Below, piece by piece: positions 9,055-16,849 of a DNA stretch of 64,000 nt. How positions within the stretch are numbered: position 1 is the stretch's first letter; the number at the start of each line of letters is the position of its first letter. Where the stretch lies: contig CBDCYP010000002.1 of NCBI GenBank assembly GCA_965224235.1, forward strand, positions 682,001-746,000. Direction: 5' to 3'. Made by a program: the position numbers and the translations under genes. Below the pieces are notes generated by a model. The model saw only the letters and a list, made by a program, of their open reading frames with translations, had not been told where the DNA came from and made no database searches. This DNA comes from G958295935 sp965224235. GTDB lineage: Bacteria; Chloroflexota; Dehalococcoidia; Lucifugimonadales; Lucifugimonadaceae.

Positions 9055-10449
9055 CTATTCGACCATCGTTCGATACAGGTCCTGCGCCTGTTTGAACAGG
9101 TCCAGAACTTCGTTTCGCTGTTCGTCGGTGTAGAACTTTCCGTCGGAACGCAGCCAGGAGATCGAATCGTCTATTTGACTGACGATCCGGGCAGCGGATA
9201 CGCTTTTCTCTGGAGACGCCGCGCCGCCGGCGTCGATATATACGGGGCTGGTGTGGGCCCATATTGGCTGGGCAAAACTGTCCCGCGAGTTACTGCCGAT
9301 GCGTGCGGCAATCCATCCGTCGCCCGCAACGTCAACCTCGCATTCGAGCGAGCCGCCCGTAGACCCGTCCGGAAAGTCCCGCGTGTGAACAGGTCTACCG
9401 TTGGCGACGACCTCTACCCGGTGGACCGGATAGTGCGACGTCCAGTCGACCTGCACAGTCGTCCGGCTCCCGCTGCTGGCCAGCGCTGTGTCGCCGACTC
9501 CTGAGCCGTCGACGTCGATACCCAGCATCGGGCCATTCGTGATGAACGTCTTGCCGTCGCGCAGGGCCTGCATCCAGCTTGTGTACTCGAATTCGGGTTG
9601 CGTCTTCGTGTAGACCCTGTTGCCTGAACATAGGAACCAGTCTGATCCGGTGGAGGCCGGCAACCTGATACCGCAGTTGAGAAGCGCGTACCAGGCATCG
9701 TACTCGAGGTCCTCCCAATACACGTCCCACAGGCTCAGCGCGTCCACCTTGCCGAGGATCGCCGCCACTGAACATTCGATGCCGTGACCGTTGTGACACC
9801 AGATGACCATGCCGCCCTGCCGGTGTGTGTCGTCGCAGGCGTAGCTTATCGGCGGGTACTCTGGGCTGAACGCGTCTATAAGAAGCCCGCGCCCGGGTGG
9901 ATTGACCACGTTTCGGATGTCGAGGAGCATCACGTGGCCGAAGCCGTAGATGTGGCCGCCCCCCATGTAGTGCCGGGTCTCTTCGCCGCACTGGACGTAG
10001 TGCCGTGCGTCAGTGAACTTGCACAGGACACCCGGGGCGTACTTGTTGCTGGCGTACGCGAAGTCCCATCGCTTTACGTAGCTGAGGGCTGTTACGCGCA
10101 AGTCCTCGATGCGCGAGTCGTACATCAACCGCCGATCCGGATCGTCCTCAGTCTCCTTATAGTGGAGGTGCAGGTTCCCGGGGTGCCAGCCGTCGGCGGC
10201 CGGATCACACCACCGTTCGAGTTCGATATCCTGCTGAATCTCTCCGGGGTCAGTGAACTCGACGGTACGGCGCCAGGGCACGTATTCGGTGCCTCGCTCT
10301 ACCGTAATCTGCACCCTGCCGCGGGGGACATTCAGGCTGAATTCGCCGTCGGAGTAGAAGAACGGTTCGCCCGTACCAATTTTCGACATCGCGTCGGGCG
10401 GAGACAGTGGAGCGCCGTCGTTGCCGATTACCTGGACCCGGGCGCCCAC
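9055..10449 (-). CDS. CehA/McbA-like (PHP-fold) metallohydrolase
   Basis: The 464-residue reading from a GTG at 10449 begins inside a carboxypeptidase-regulatory-like beta domain (GARVQVIGNDG). The metal-binding core starts at GNLHLHYKE (two His of a PHP-type site) and continues with conserved segments such as GHIYGFGHVMLLD and WCHNGHGIE. The C-terminal half contains TGSDWFL and a second beta domain (about 320-400), as in CehA/McbA carbaryl-hydrolase relatives. The expected first strand of the N-terminal domain, GRIVDAATKQKV, lies upstream in the same open frame, so the true start is probably earlier, near 10536. It follows a class V aminotransferase gene and is the last gene of the operon of cassette 2. 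The substrate is unknown. Confidence 0.8.
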   Translation of the reverse strand: MGARVQVIGNDGAPLSPPDAMSKIGTGEPFFYSDGEFSLNVPRGRVQITVERGTEYVPWRRTVEFTDPGEIQQDIELERWCDPAADGWHPGNLHLHYKETEDDPDRRLMYDSRIEDLRVTALSYVKRWDFAYASNKYAPGVLCKFTDARHYVQCGEETRHYMGGGHIYGFGHVMLLDIRNVVNPPGRGLLIDAFSPEYPPISYACDDTHRQGGMVIWCHNGHGIECSVAAILGKVDALSLWDVYWEDLEYDAWYALLNCGIRLPASTGSDWFLCSGNRVYTKTQPEFEYTSWMQALRDGKTFITNGPMLGIDVDGSGVGDTALASSGSRTTVQVDWTSHYPVHRVEVVANGRPVHTRDFPDGSTGGSLECEVDVAGDGWIAARIGSNSRDSFAQPIWAHTSPVYIDAGGAASPEKSVSAARIVSQIDDSISWLRSDGKFYTDEQRNEVLDLFKQAQDLYRTMVE

Positions 10450-10533
10450 CTTCTGTTTGGTGGCAGCGTCGACAATCCTCCCCTTGAGGGTGTAATCGCC
10501 GGTGCTGAAATGGATAAGGTAGCGTATCGATTC

Positions 10534-10550
10534 GATTTTCCAGTCCTCCT
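10534..10550 (-). promoter_or_regulatory. Ribosome site pointing to a possible AUC start
   Basis: On the minus strand AGGAGG (10550-10545) is followed after 8 bases by ATC GAA TCG (from 10536), in frame with the metallohydrolase. No ATG, GTG or TTG occurs in that frame between the upstream TAG and the GTG at 10449. Either a rare AUC start is used or the start codon is mutated. Confidence 0.4.
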
Positions 10551-10604
10551 AAATAGATGGCGGAACGGCCGGATATTACCGGGATTGCCGGCAAACGCGT
10601 CCGT

Positions 10605-11828
10605 CTAATTGTCCCGGTAGGCGTCTAACGCGTCTACGAACGTGTCAATGTCGTCTGTGTTGTTGAAGAAATGGGGGGTGACGCGAACCGAGTCCTGCCC
10701 TATAGGCGAGGCTGGGCGCGCCCTAAGATATATTCCCCGCTCCTCAGCGAAATCCTGGAATCCTTCAGCGCTGGACGTCGCGACGGCGTTGATGCCTGAC
10801 AGCCCTTCAGGTTCGGGTGGCGACAGGACCCTGTGGCCGTGCTCCTGCGCCGTGATCCGCAATTGGGAAGAGAGCGACAAAACTCGTTTCTCTACGGCCT
10901 CCATGCCCCCGAATTCAAGTATCACATCCGCCATCTGATTGAGTCCGATCAGGGCGATGACGCTGGGGCTGACCTCCATACGAACCGCCGTGTTCGGATA
11001 GTCCAGCGTTCCGGCGGGGATTGGTTGCGGTCCGCTGTCTGACGCGCCGTAGTCAAACATTTGGTGTATGAACGACTCCCAGTCATCTACCCGCGGTTCC
11101 AGTCCGTAGAAGTGCACGTTGTGAGGAATGATGTCCTCGATGACGTCCCTGTTCACGTAGGCCACGCCCAAACCTTCCGGCGAGCAGAGCCATTTGTAAG
11201 CGCCCGCCGACATCATCGTCACGTTCGTATCGGCAACGTCTATCGCCAGGTGGCCCATCCCCTGAATGGCGTCGAGGAATAGGTAAAGACCGTTGTCGCC
11301 CGCGACTCGGCTAAGAGCGTCGATGTCCTGCCGGTAACCGTTGTACGTGTTGACCAGACACAAACCGATGGCGCGCGTCCTGGGACTAATCGAACGCTCA
11401 ATGTCCCCGGGGTCCATACGGCCGTTCCGTTGGGGCGCCACCGTAACGACGATTCCGCGTTCGGCCAGATTGGCCCAGATCGCGTAGTCCGCGGGGTGAT
11501 CGAGCCCCCCAACGATGATTTCGTCTCCGGGGCGGAGCAGGGCGTTCGCTACAGTGCTGATCCCGTCCGTAGTGCCCTTGGGGAACCAGATCTCTTCGGC
11601 GGTTACGTTCAGCACATCCGCCATTTTGGACCTGACGCCGTCAACGAATACCCGGTCCTCTTCCGCTCGACCGAACGGGTATGGTTGTTCACTCCTTTTT
11701 CGAACGAAGTCCGAAATCGCGTCCGCAGTACGTTTTGGGTAGGGGCCCCAGTATGCTGAATCCAGATAGGTGCAGGACTCGTTGATCGGGAACTCCGCAC
11801 GGAGTTCATCAACCGTCAGTGTGGTCAT
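10605..11828 (-). CDS. Class V aminotransferase-fold PLP enzyme
   Basis: This 407-residue protein has the full layout of aminotransferase class V enzymes (cysteine desulfurase, isopenicillin-N epimerase and kynureninase relatives). It has GTTDGIS for phosphate binding near residue 85, the cofactor-stacking HPADYA near 111, DAIQ at 186-189, and the PLP Schiff-base lysine K212 in SAGAYKWL. It lacks the active-site Cys loop of a standard NifS/IscS, so sulfur transfer should not be assumed; an amino-acid epimerase, lyase or aminotransferase role is equally possible. It sits between oppC of cassette 2 and the CehA-like gene, which suggests that it processes the imported solute. Confidence 0.85.
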   Translation of the reverse strand: MTTLTVDELRAEFPINESCTYLDSAYWGPYPKRTADAISDFVRKRSEQPYPFGRAEEDRVFVDGVRSKMADVLNVTAEEIWFPKGTTDGISTVANALLRPGDEIIVGGLDHPADYAIWANLAERGIVVTVAPQRNGRMDPGDIERSISPRTRAIGLCLVNTYNGYRQDIDALSRVAGDNGLYLFLDAIQGMGHLAIDVADTNVTMMSAGAYKWLCSPEGLGVAYVNRDVIEDIIPHNVHFYGLEPRVDDWESFIHQMFDYGASDSGPQPIPAGTLDYPNTAVRMEVSPSVIALIGLNQMADVILEFGGMEAVEKRVLSLSSQLRITAQEHGHRVLSPPEPEGLSGINAVATSSAEGFQDFAEERGIYLRARPASPIGQDSVRVTPHFFNNTDDIDTFVDALDAYRDN

Positions 11829-11997
11829 AACTGTTCTCCTACTGTTGGCCCGCTGTAGCGGCCGCTGAGACGATTATTGGGCAGATTACCGATGCGCGCC
11901 GCGGTCAAGTCGATTCCATACCGCGGAACTGCGCAGTTCAATGCGATAGGTTACGCCATACTCAAAATAGCTGCGGACGTCCGATCTTGACGCTGCG

Positions 11998-12894
11998 TCA
12001 TGACCGACTACCCCGCAGCCGCGGATCGATCATGTCCCGCAGGCCGTCACCCACGAGATTCGCCGCCAGGACCGTCATCGTCAGGAACAAACCCGGAATC
12101 ACTACGATCCAGGGAGCGTTGTACAGTTGGTTTCGGCCCATGCTGACGATGTTGCCCCAACTCGGCACGTAGTCCGGAACTCCGGCGCCTATGAAACTCA
12201 ACCCCGCTTCGGTCAACATGGCCACCGCGAATAAAAACGTGGCCTGAATCGTAACGGGCCCGAGCGTATTGGGCGCGATATGCACCAGTAGTATCCGCCA
12301 GGTGGGTACTCCCGTCGCCCTGGCAGCCTCGACAAATGGCCGTTCCCTCAGGCTCAGCACCGAACTTCGCACGACGCGCGCAATTGAGGGCACCGCATTC
12401 ACCGAGATGGCGATTATGACGTTTTGGATGCTCGAACCGAGCATCGCTATCAATGCCAGCGCAAGCAAAAGACCCGGGAACGCCATGATGCCGTCGACGA
12501 CGCGCATCAATACTGCGTCCATTCGCCGGTCGTAGCCGGCAATCAATCCGAGTATCTCCCCTGTGATTGCAGCGGTAACCACAACGCTCGCCCCCACCAG
12601 GAGCGAAAGTCGTGCGCCGTGAACGGTTCGTGAGTACAGGTCTCTGCCGACGCTGTCAGTGCCAAACCAGTGTTCAGCGCCCGGGGGCGTCAACCGGTCT
12701 TCAACTGCAAGCCTCAGTGGGTCGTATCGGTCAATGACCGGCGCAAATATGGCCACAATGCCCATGATGGCAAGAATTAGCATGCCGATGCTCATGTTTG
12801 GATTGCGCGCAAGCAGCCGAATTCCCAGCCGCGGAGCGCGCCTGAGAAATCTGTACCTGCCTTGCCCGGCCTGAACTGCGTCGGCAACGGCCAT
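11998..12894 (-). CDS. OppC/DppC-type ABC transporter permease (cassette 2)
   Basis: This 298-residue permease starts at ATG 12894, two bases after the oppB stop; an earlier possible start overlaps oppB and is not preferred. It carries the OppC motifs WFGTDSVGRDLYSR and an EAA loop, EAARATGVPTWRILLVHIAPN, and ends MIDPRLRGSRS. There are five to six membrane helices. It works with the upstream permease and with the lipoprotein encoded at 16223-14229. The next gene downstream is the class V aminotransferase, 170 bp away. Confidence 0.92.
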   Translation of the reverse strand: MAVADAVQAGQGRYRFLRRAPRLGIRLLARNPNMSIGMLILAIMGIVAIFAPVIDRYDPLRLAVEDRLTPPGAEHWFGTDSVGRDLYSRTVHGARLSLLVGASVVVTAAITGEILGLIAGYDRRMDAVLMRVVDGIMAFPGLLLALALIAMLGSSIQNVIIAISVNAVPSIARVVRSSVLSLRERPFVEAARATGVPTWRILLVHIAPNTLGPVTIQATFLFAVAMLTEAGLSFIGAGVPDYVPSWGNIVSMGRNQLYNAPWIVVIPGLFLTMTVLAANLVGDGLRDMIDPRLRGSRS

Positions 12895-12896
12895 TA

Positions 12897-13838
12897 TCAG
12901 TACCTGACTCTCGGGTCGAGGTAAGCGTAGATCACATCGGTACACAGATTTACGAAAACGATGATCCCGCCCATGACTAACACAACCGCCTGCAGCACGG
13001 GGATGTCGCGATTCACCACCGCGTCAGCCGCCAGGCGGCCGAGTCCGGGGATTGTGAACACCTTTTCGGTGACGACGACACCCGTCAGCAATCCAGCCAG
13101 CAGCAACCCCACTATCGTGGCGACGGGAAGGGAAGCGGCCTTCAACGAATGTCTCTGCAAAATTATCCGGTCAGTCAGCCCCTTGGCCCGGGCCGTTCTG
13201 ATGTAGTCCTCGTTCAGGATCTCCAACATGCTGGAACGAGTCATTCGGGCGATTATTGCGGCCCCGGAGACCGCAATGCTCAGGGCTGGCAGAGTCATGC
13301 TCTTCAAAAACCCGGGGACGCTGTCCAGCGCGCTCACGTACCCAATGGCCGGAAACCATCTCAGACCAACGGCGAACATGAGGATCAGCATGAAACCCAG
13401 CCAGAAGGCCGGCACGGAAAAACCCAGGACGGAAAAGAACATGATCGTGCGGTCTATCCAGGTGTGAGCCTTCCACCCGGCCACAACTCCGAGCGGAATC
13501 CCGATCAGGATGGACAACGCCAGCCCGAGGACAGTCAGGCTAATTGTCGGCTCCATCCTGTTGCCGATCAATTCCGTCACCTTGTGGCCGGTAAAAAGCG
13601 ATCGGCCGAAATCGCCCCTTAATATCCCTCCTGACCAATTACCGAATTGGACAATGAACGGCTTGTCGAGACCCATGGCCTGGGTGATGCGCTCAATGTC
13701 CGCGGGCGTTGCTTGCTCCCCAGCGATGGCGTAAGCCGCGTTGCCCGGCGCAATGTACGTAATGGAAAACGTTAGGATCGCGACGATAAGGACAACAGGG
13801 ATGCTGACAAATATTCGCCGGAGGATATAACCGCTCAT
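12897..13838 (-). CDS. OppB/DppB-type ABC transporter permease (cassette 2)
   Basis: This 313-residue permease has the B-type first helix (IFVSIPVVLIVAILTFSITY), followed by APGNAAYAIAG where most relatives have a GDP motif. The EAA-like loop is TARAKGLTDRIILQRHSLKA near residues 210-229. The end, YAYLDPRVRY, is standard. It is separated from its binding-protein gene by 390 bp, an unusually large gap that may hold one small open frame. Confidence 0.92.
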   Translation of the reverse strand: MSGYILRRIFVSIPVVLIVAILTFSITYIAPGNAAYAIAGEQATPADIERITQAMGLDKPFIVQFGNWSGGILRGDFGRSLFTGHKVTELIGNRMEPTISLTVLGLALSILIGIPLGVVAGWKAHTWIDRTIMFFSVLGFSVPAFWLGFMLILMFAVGLRWFPAIGYVSALDSVPGFLKSMTLPALSIAVSGAAIIARMTRSSMLEILNEDYIRTARAKGLTDRIILQRHSLKAASLPVATIVGLLLAGLLTGVVVTEKVFTIPGLGRLAADAVVNRDIPVLQAVVLVMGGIIVFVNLCTDVIYAYLDPRVRY

Positions 13839-13901
13839 TCAGGATTCGAGCCGTGGGCAGTAAGGGTTGATGTTCGGCTGCGAGGACTTGTGCGGGCGCC
13901 A

Positions 13902-14189
13902 TTAAGACCCCGTTGGTGGGCGCGGACCACCTATGCCGAGCCGATCAGGCGCAATATTCCCCGTATCTTCAGTTTGCGGCCTAAATCTCTGGACTCGGGT
14001 GCGCGAATCCGCGATGACAATCGTTGCGACCAGCGGGCTCAACACCATGAATGTTGCGGTTGCTGCGGACAGACACCCTGCCCATCGTCGCAGCGCTTCT
14101 TCGATTGCTGGGGCGGGCGCCGTCGGTCCTGTTAACGCGGGCCGGGCCCGCCCCGTGTCGATCAGGGGTGAGCCCGGCTTCGCATTCAA
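13902..14189 (-). CDS. Possible small single-span membrane protein
   Basis: This 95-residue open frame fills most of the gap between binding lipoprotein 2 and oppB 2. Its only notable part is a hydrophobic stretch at about residues 39-59 (LSAATATFMVLSPLVATIVI) followed by a basic tail. There is no recognised family and no good ribosome site. It may be non-coding; it is listed because the gap is otherwise empty. Confidence 0.25.
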   Translation of the reverse strand: MNAKPGSPLIDTGRARPALTGPTAPAPAIEEALRRWAGCLSAATATFMVLSPLVATIVIADSRTRVQRFRPQTEDTGNIAPDRLGIGGPRPPTGS

Positions 14190-14228
14190 CCATTCGGGAA
14201 ACCCGGGGACTTCCCGCAGGTTGGGCCG

Positions 14229-16223
14229 CTATCTATCCTTCCAGGCGTTTAAGAAGCTCGTGTGAGTGCCGATCAACCGAATTTCAACTCCGTGAAGCGC
14301 TTTGCTCCCGGCAAAGACAGACAGGGTCTCGCCGAATGGGATGTACTGCAGGTCCTGATAGAACAGCTTCTGCATCTCGATTATGAGTTCGTCCTGCCTC
14401 TCTCTCGTCGCGCGGGCGAACTCTTCCAGCATCGCCGAGAAGTTCCCTGATGGGTCTTGGTACTTATTCCAATACTTTTCTTTGGCGAGGGTGCTGTTGA
14501 GCAACGGGCTTATACCGCCCCAGGAGACCGGCCCGCCGGTGAAGAACAGGTCGAACCTGTCCGTATCGGCTCTGCGCTCGGAATAGCTGGCGGCGTCCAC
14601 GTGCTGGTAGTCGACTTCAAATCCGAGGTCTTCCATCACTTCCCGTGTCACAAGAGCCATCGGCGCGGCGTTGGTTCTTGTCAGGAGCGTGACCCTGGCG
14701 CCGGTGTAACCCGCTTCCTCGATCAGCGCTTTGGCGGCTTCCAGATCAGGCGGATCGTAATAGATCTCGTCACCAGGAGTGCGGATGCCGCCCCAGCGTG
14801 TCCCACACAGCATGAGAGAGCCGCACTGCCTGAAAAGCGAGCTGTCGCCTGAATACGCAAGTAATGCGTCGTCCTTCGGGAACGCGATCATGACCGCGCG
14901 GCGGACCCGGGCGTCACTCATCGGTCCCTTGACGTGATTCGGCCAAGCGCCTATTCGAAGCGGTCCACTGTCATCAACGAAGATGTCCAAATCAGGGTTC
15001 GCTTCAAGTCGCGCTTTTTGTTCGCCGGCAATAGTGCCTATCCAGTCGACAGCTCCCGTCTCGAGGGCTGCTATACGAGCCGCTTCTTCCGGAATCACGA
15101 TCGCTTCAAGCACGTCGGCGTAGGCGTGTTTGGTCCCGGCAAGGAACGAAGTCGGCCCCGATGGTGACTGGTAGTCTGCCCACTTGGTGAAGAGGAGGCG
15201 ATCGCCCGGCCGCCACTGGACTAGTTGGTATGGCCCCGTGCCGCCGAAGGCTTCCATGTCCCCGTTTCCGGGGCCGTCGTCCGGATCAACGTTGTACATC
15301 TCGGGCGGCATCATGTACGGGGAGTAACCGCCGATGCGCGCGAATCCGTCCAGGAGTAGTCCTGTCGGCTCGCTAAGATTTACAACGTACGTGAGGTCGT
15401 CGGGGGTCTCGATGGACTCGATGAATCCGTTGAGTACTGATCCAAAGCTGTCTCTGGCCAGCCAACGCTTCCAGTTACCCATTGCGTGTTCCGACGTGAA
15501 CGGACGCCCTTCCACGGGTGCGTTGAAGGTAATTCCTTCCCGCAACTTGAAGGTCCAAGTGAGACCATCTTCGCTGGAAGTCCAGCTTTCCACCAATGTG
15601 GGTTGTGGGTTGAGGTTCTCATCAAAATCGAACAGCTTCTCTTGACTGTGCAAGGCGCCTATTTCCGGCTGCGACGTCGTCTTGAGCGCGTCCAGCGTCG
15701 AAATGTTGTTGTCAAGCGCCCACCTGACGGTCCCGCCGTTAATCGGTTCCATGCCGATTGGCGTGGGAGTCGCCACAACCAATACATCCCGCATGACGAC
15801 AACCGTTTCGACCACCTTCTCCGTGACGGTGACCGGTTTCTCCACGACAACCGTTTCGACCACCTTCTCCGTGACGGTGACCGGTTTCTCGACAACGACG
15901 GTTTCGACAACCTTCTCGGTGCGTGTGACCGGCCTGTCAACGATGACCGTCTCGATCACCTTGACGGTCTGGCCTTTGACCAGCTTCTCCACGACGACGG
16001 TCTCGACAACCTTTTCGATCTGGGTGACCTGCCTCTCCACGACAACCGTCTCGATCACCTTTTCAATCTGGGTAACCGATCTATCAACTACGACCGTTTC
16101 CACCACGGTGACGACCTCTGCGTCGCCGCCGCCGCAGGCAACAGCCAGCGCGCCGAACAGGCCTCCAATGGCAAGGAACGCCAGCGTCACGCGCCGCGTC
16201 CAACTTGACTTGAACAAACTCAT
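14229..16223 (-). CDS. Extracellular solute-binding lipoprotein, family 5 (cassette 2)
   Basis: This 664-residue receptor starts at ATG 16223, seven bases after AGGAGG. Its signal peptide is almost identical to that of lipoprotein 3 (SSWTRRVTLA...LAVAC), with the lipidated cysteine at residue 30. A stalk of about 130 residues is made of 16-residue units of the type VTVTEKVVETVVVEKP, two of them identical in protein and nearly identical in DNA. The SBP_bac_5 domain follows from about residue 165. A promoter-like element is at 16338-16310. The near-identical leader and signal sequence show that lipoproteins 2 and 3 arose by duplication, while the binding domains differ strongly, so the ligands probably differ. 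Confidence 0.93.
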   Translation of the reverse strand: MSLFKSSWTRRVTLAFLAIGGLFGALAVACGGGDAEVVTVVETVVVDRSVTQIEKVIETVVVERQVTQIEKVVETVVVEKLVKGQTVKVIETVIVDRPVTRTEKVVETVVVEKPVTVTEKVVETVVVEKPVTVTEKVVETVVVMRDVLVVATPTPIGMEPINGGTVRWALDNNISTLDALKTTSQPEIGALHSQEKLFDFDENLNPQPTLVESWTSSEDGLTWTFKLREGITFNAPVEGRPFTSEHAMGNWKRWLARDSFGSVLNGFIESIETPDDLTYVVNLSEPTGLLLDGFARIGGYSPYMMPPEMYNVDPDDGPGNGDMEAFGGTGPYQLVQWRPGDRLLFTKWADYQSPSGPTSFLAGTKHAYADVLEAIVIPEEAARIAALETGAVDWIGTIAGEQKARLEANPDLDIFVDDSGPLRIGAWPNHVKGPMSDARVRRAVMIAFPKDDALLAYSGDSSLFRQCGSLMLCGTRWGGIRTPGDEIYYDPPDLEAAKALIEEAGYTGARVTLLTRTNAAPMALVTREVMEDLGFEVDYQHVDAASYSERRADTDRFDLFFTGGPVSWGGISPLLNSTLAKEKYWNKYQDPSGNFSAMLEEFARATRERQDELIIEMQKLFYQDLQYIPFGETLSVFAGSKALHGVEIRLIGTHTSFLNAWKDR

Positions 16224-16309
16224 TATGTCCTCCTGATCGGACCTGGACTCACAGTCACCCACTTTGGACCGCGCCAAGGCCGCCGACATCATCCTGATAA
16301 TCCACCGGA

Positions 16310-16338
16310 ATGTTAGTACGGACCCGCAATCGGCGCAA
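16310..16338 (-). promoter_or_regulatory. Promoter-like element upstream of binding lipoprotein 2
   Basis: On the minus strand, TTGCGC (16338-16333), 17 bases, then TAACAT (16315-16310), with CGTAC directly before the second hexamer. It matches the elements at 9010-8982 and 23654-23626 in sequence and spacing. The leader to the ATG at 16223 is about 80 bases. Confidence 0.6.
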
Positions 16339-16389
16339 TGCCGGGCAGCTCGGGGCGCCTAATGGGAAGGTCGATCGGCTCGACCGTTA

Positions 16390-16638
16390 TCAACGCCCGC
16401 GGCTTACGATCCACGCGACGGTCAGGCCGGAGACGCCCGCTATCGCCGCGCCGGAAATGATTCCCGTCCGTGACATGGCTTCGATCTCTTCGAGGTTCTT
16501 TTTCTCAGCCACTAACAGTTGGTTAACAGGGTTTGCAGGCAGATCGGCAAGTCGGGCACGCGTGAGAAATAGAAGGCCCACTGAGACAAGAAGGACCACG
16601 ACCCCCAATATCAGGAGTGATGCTGCGACCTTCATCAT
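16390..16638 (-). CDS. Small two-helix membrane protein
   Basis: This is an 82-residue protein with an N-terminal helix (LLILGVVVLLVSVGLLFLT), a short loop with an acidic-basic segment (EKKNLEEIEAMSR) and a second helix (GIISGAAIAGVSGLTVAWIV). Both ATGs at 16638-16633 are possible starts. It lies between the grdE-like gene and the promoter of lipoprotein 2. No family is recognised. The hydrophobic periodicity and the frame length make it a likely real gene. Confidence 0.55.
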   Translation of the reverse strand: MMKVAASLLILGVVVLLVSVGLLFLTRARLADLPANPVNQLLVAEKKNLEEIEAMSRTGIISGAAIAGVSGLTVAWIVSRGR

Positions 16639-16849
16639 GGCCGGTCATCCAGCATAGCGGCGAAAGCCCGCCGATCAACCCGTCCCGGTCGGCAGGTTAG
16701 CCGAACGTATGACCCCATCACAGACGCTCACTCTTCTCGATCAAGCCGCGGTACAGCCGGTTACTGCGCACCCGAACCATGGCCGAAAACTCGCCTGTCG
16801 GTGGCTTAAGCCGCACCGTGCAGCTGGCGCCCGCAACGTAAACGCCCGG

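Noticed and set aside
8400..9095. Plus-strand frames rich in TTVST repeats antisense to the binding lipoproteins (also 15682-16236 and 23151-23567)
   Set aside because: They are the complement of the stalk repeats; the lipoprotein frame has a lipobox, ribosome site and a full domain.
9395..9991. Antisense and other-frame ORFs within the CehA-like gene
   Set aside because: Arg-rich frames without starts or domains, as expected of shadows in high-GC DNA.
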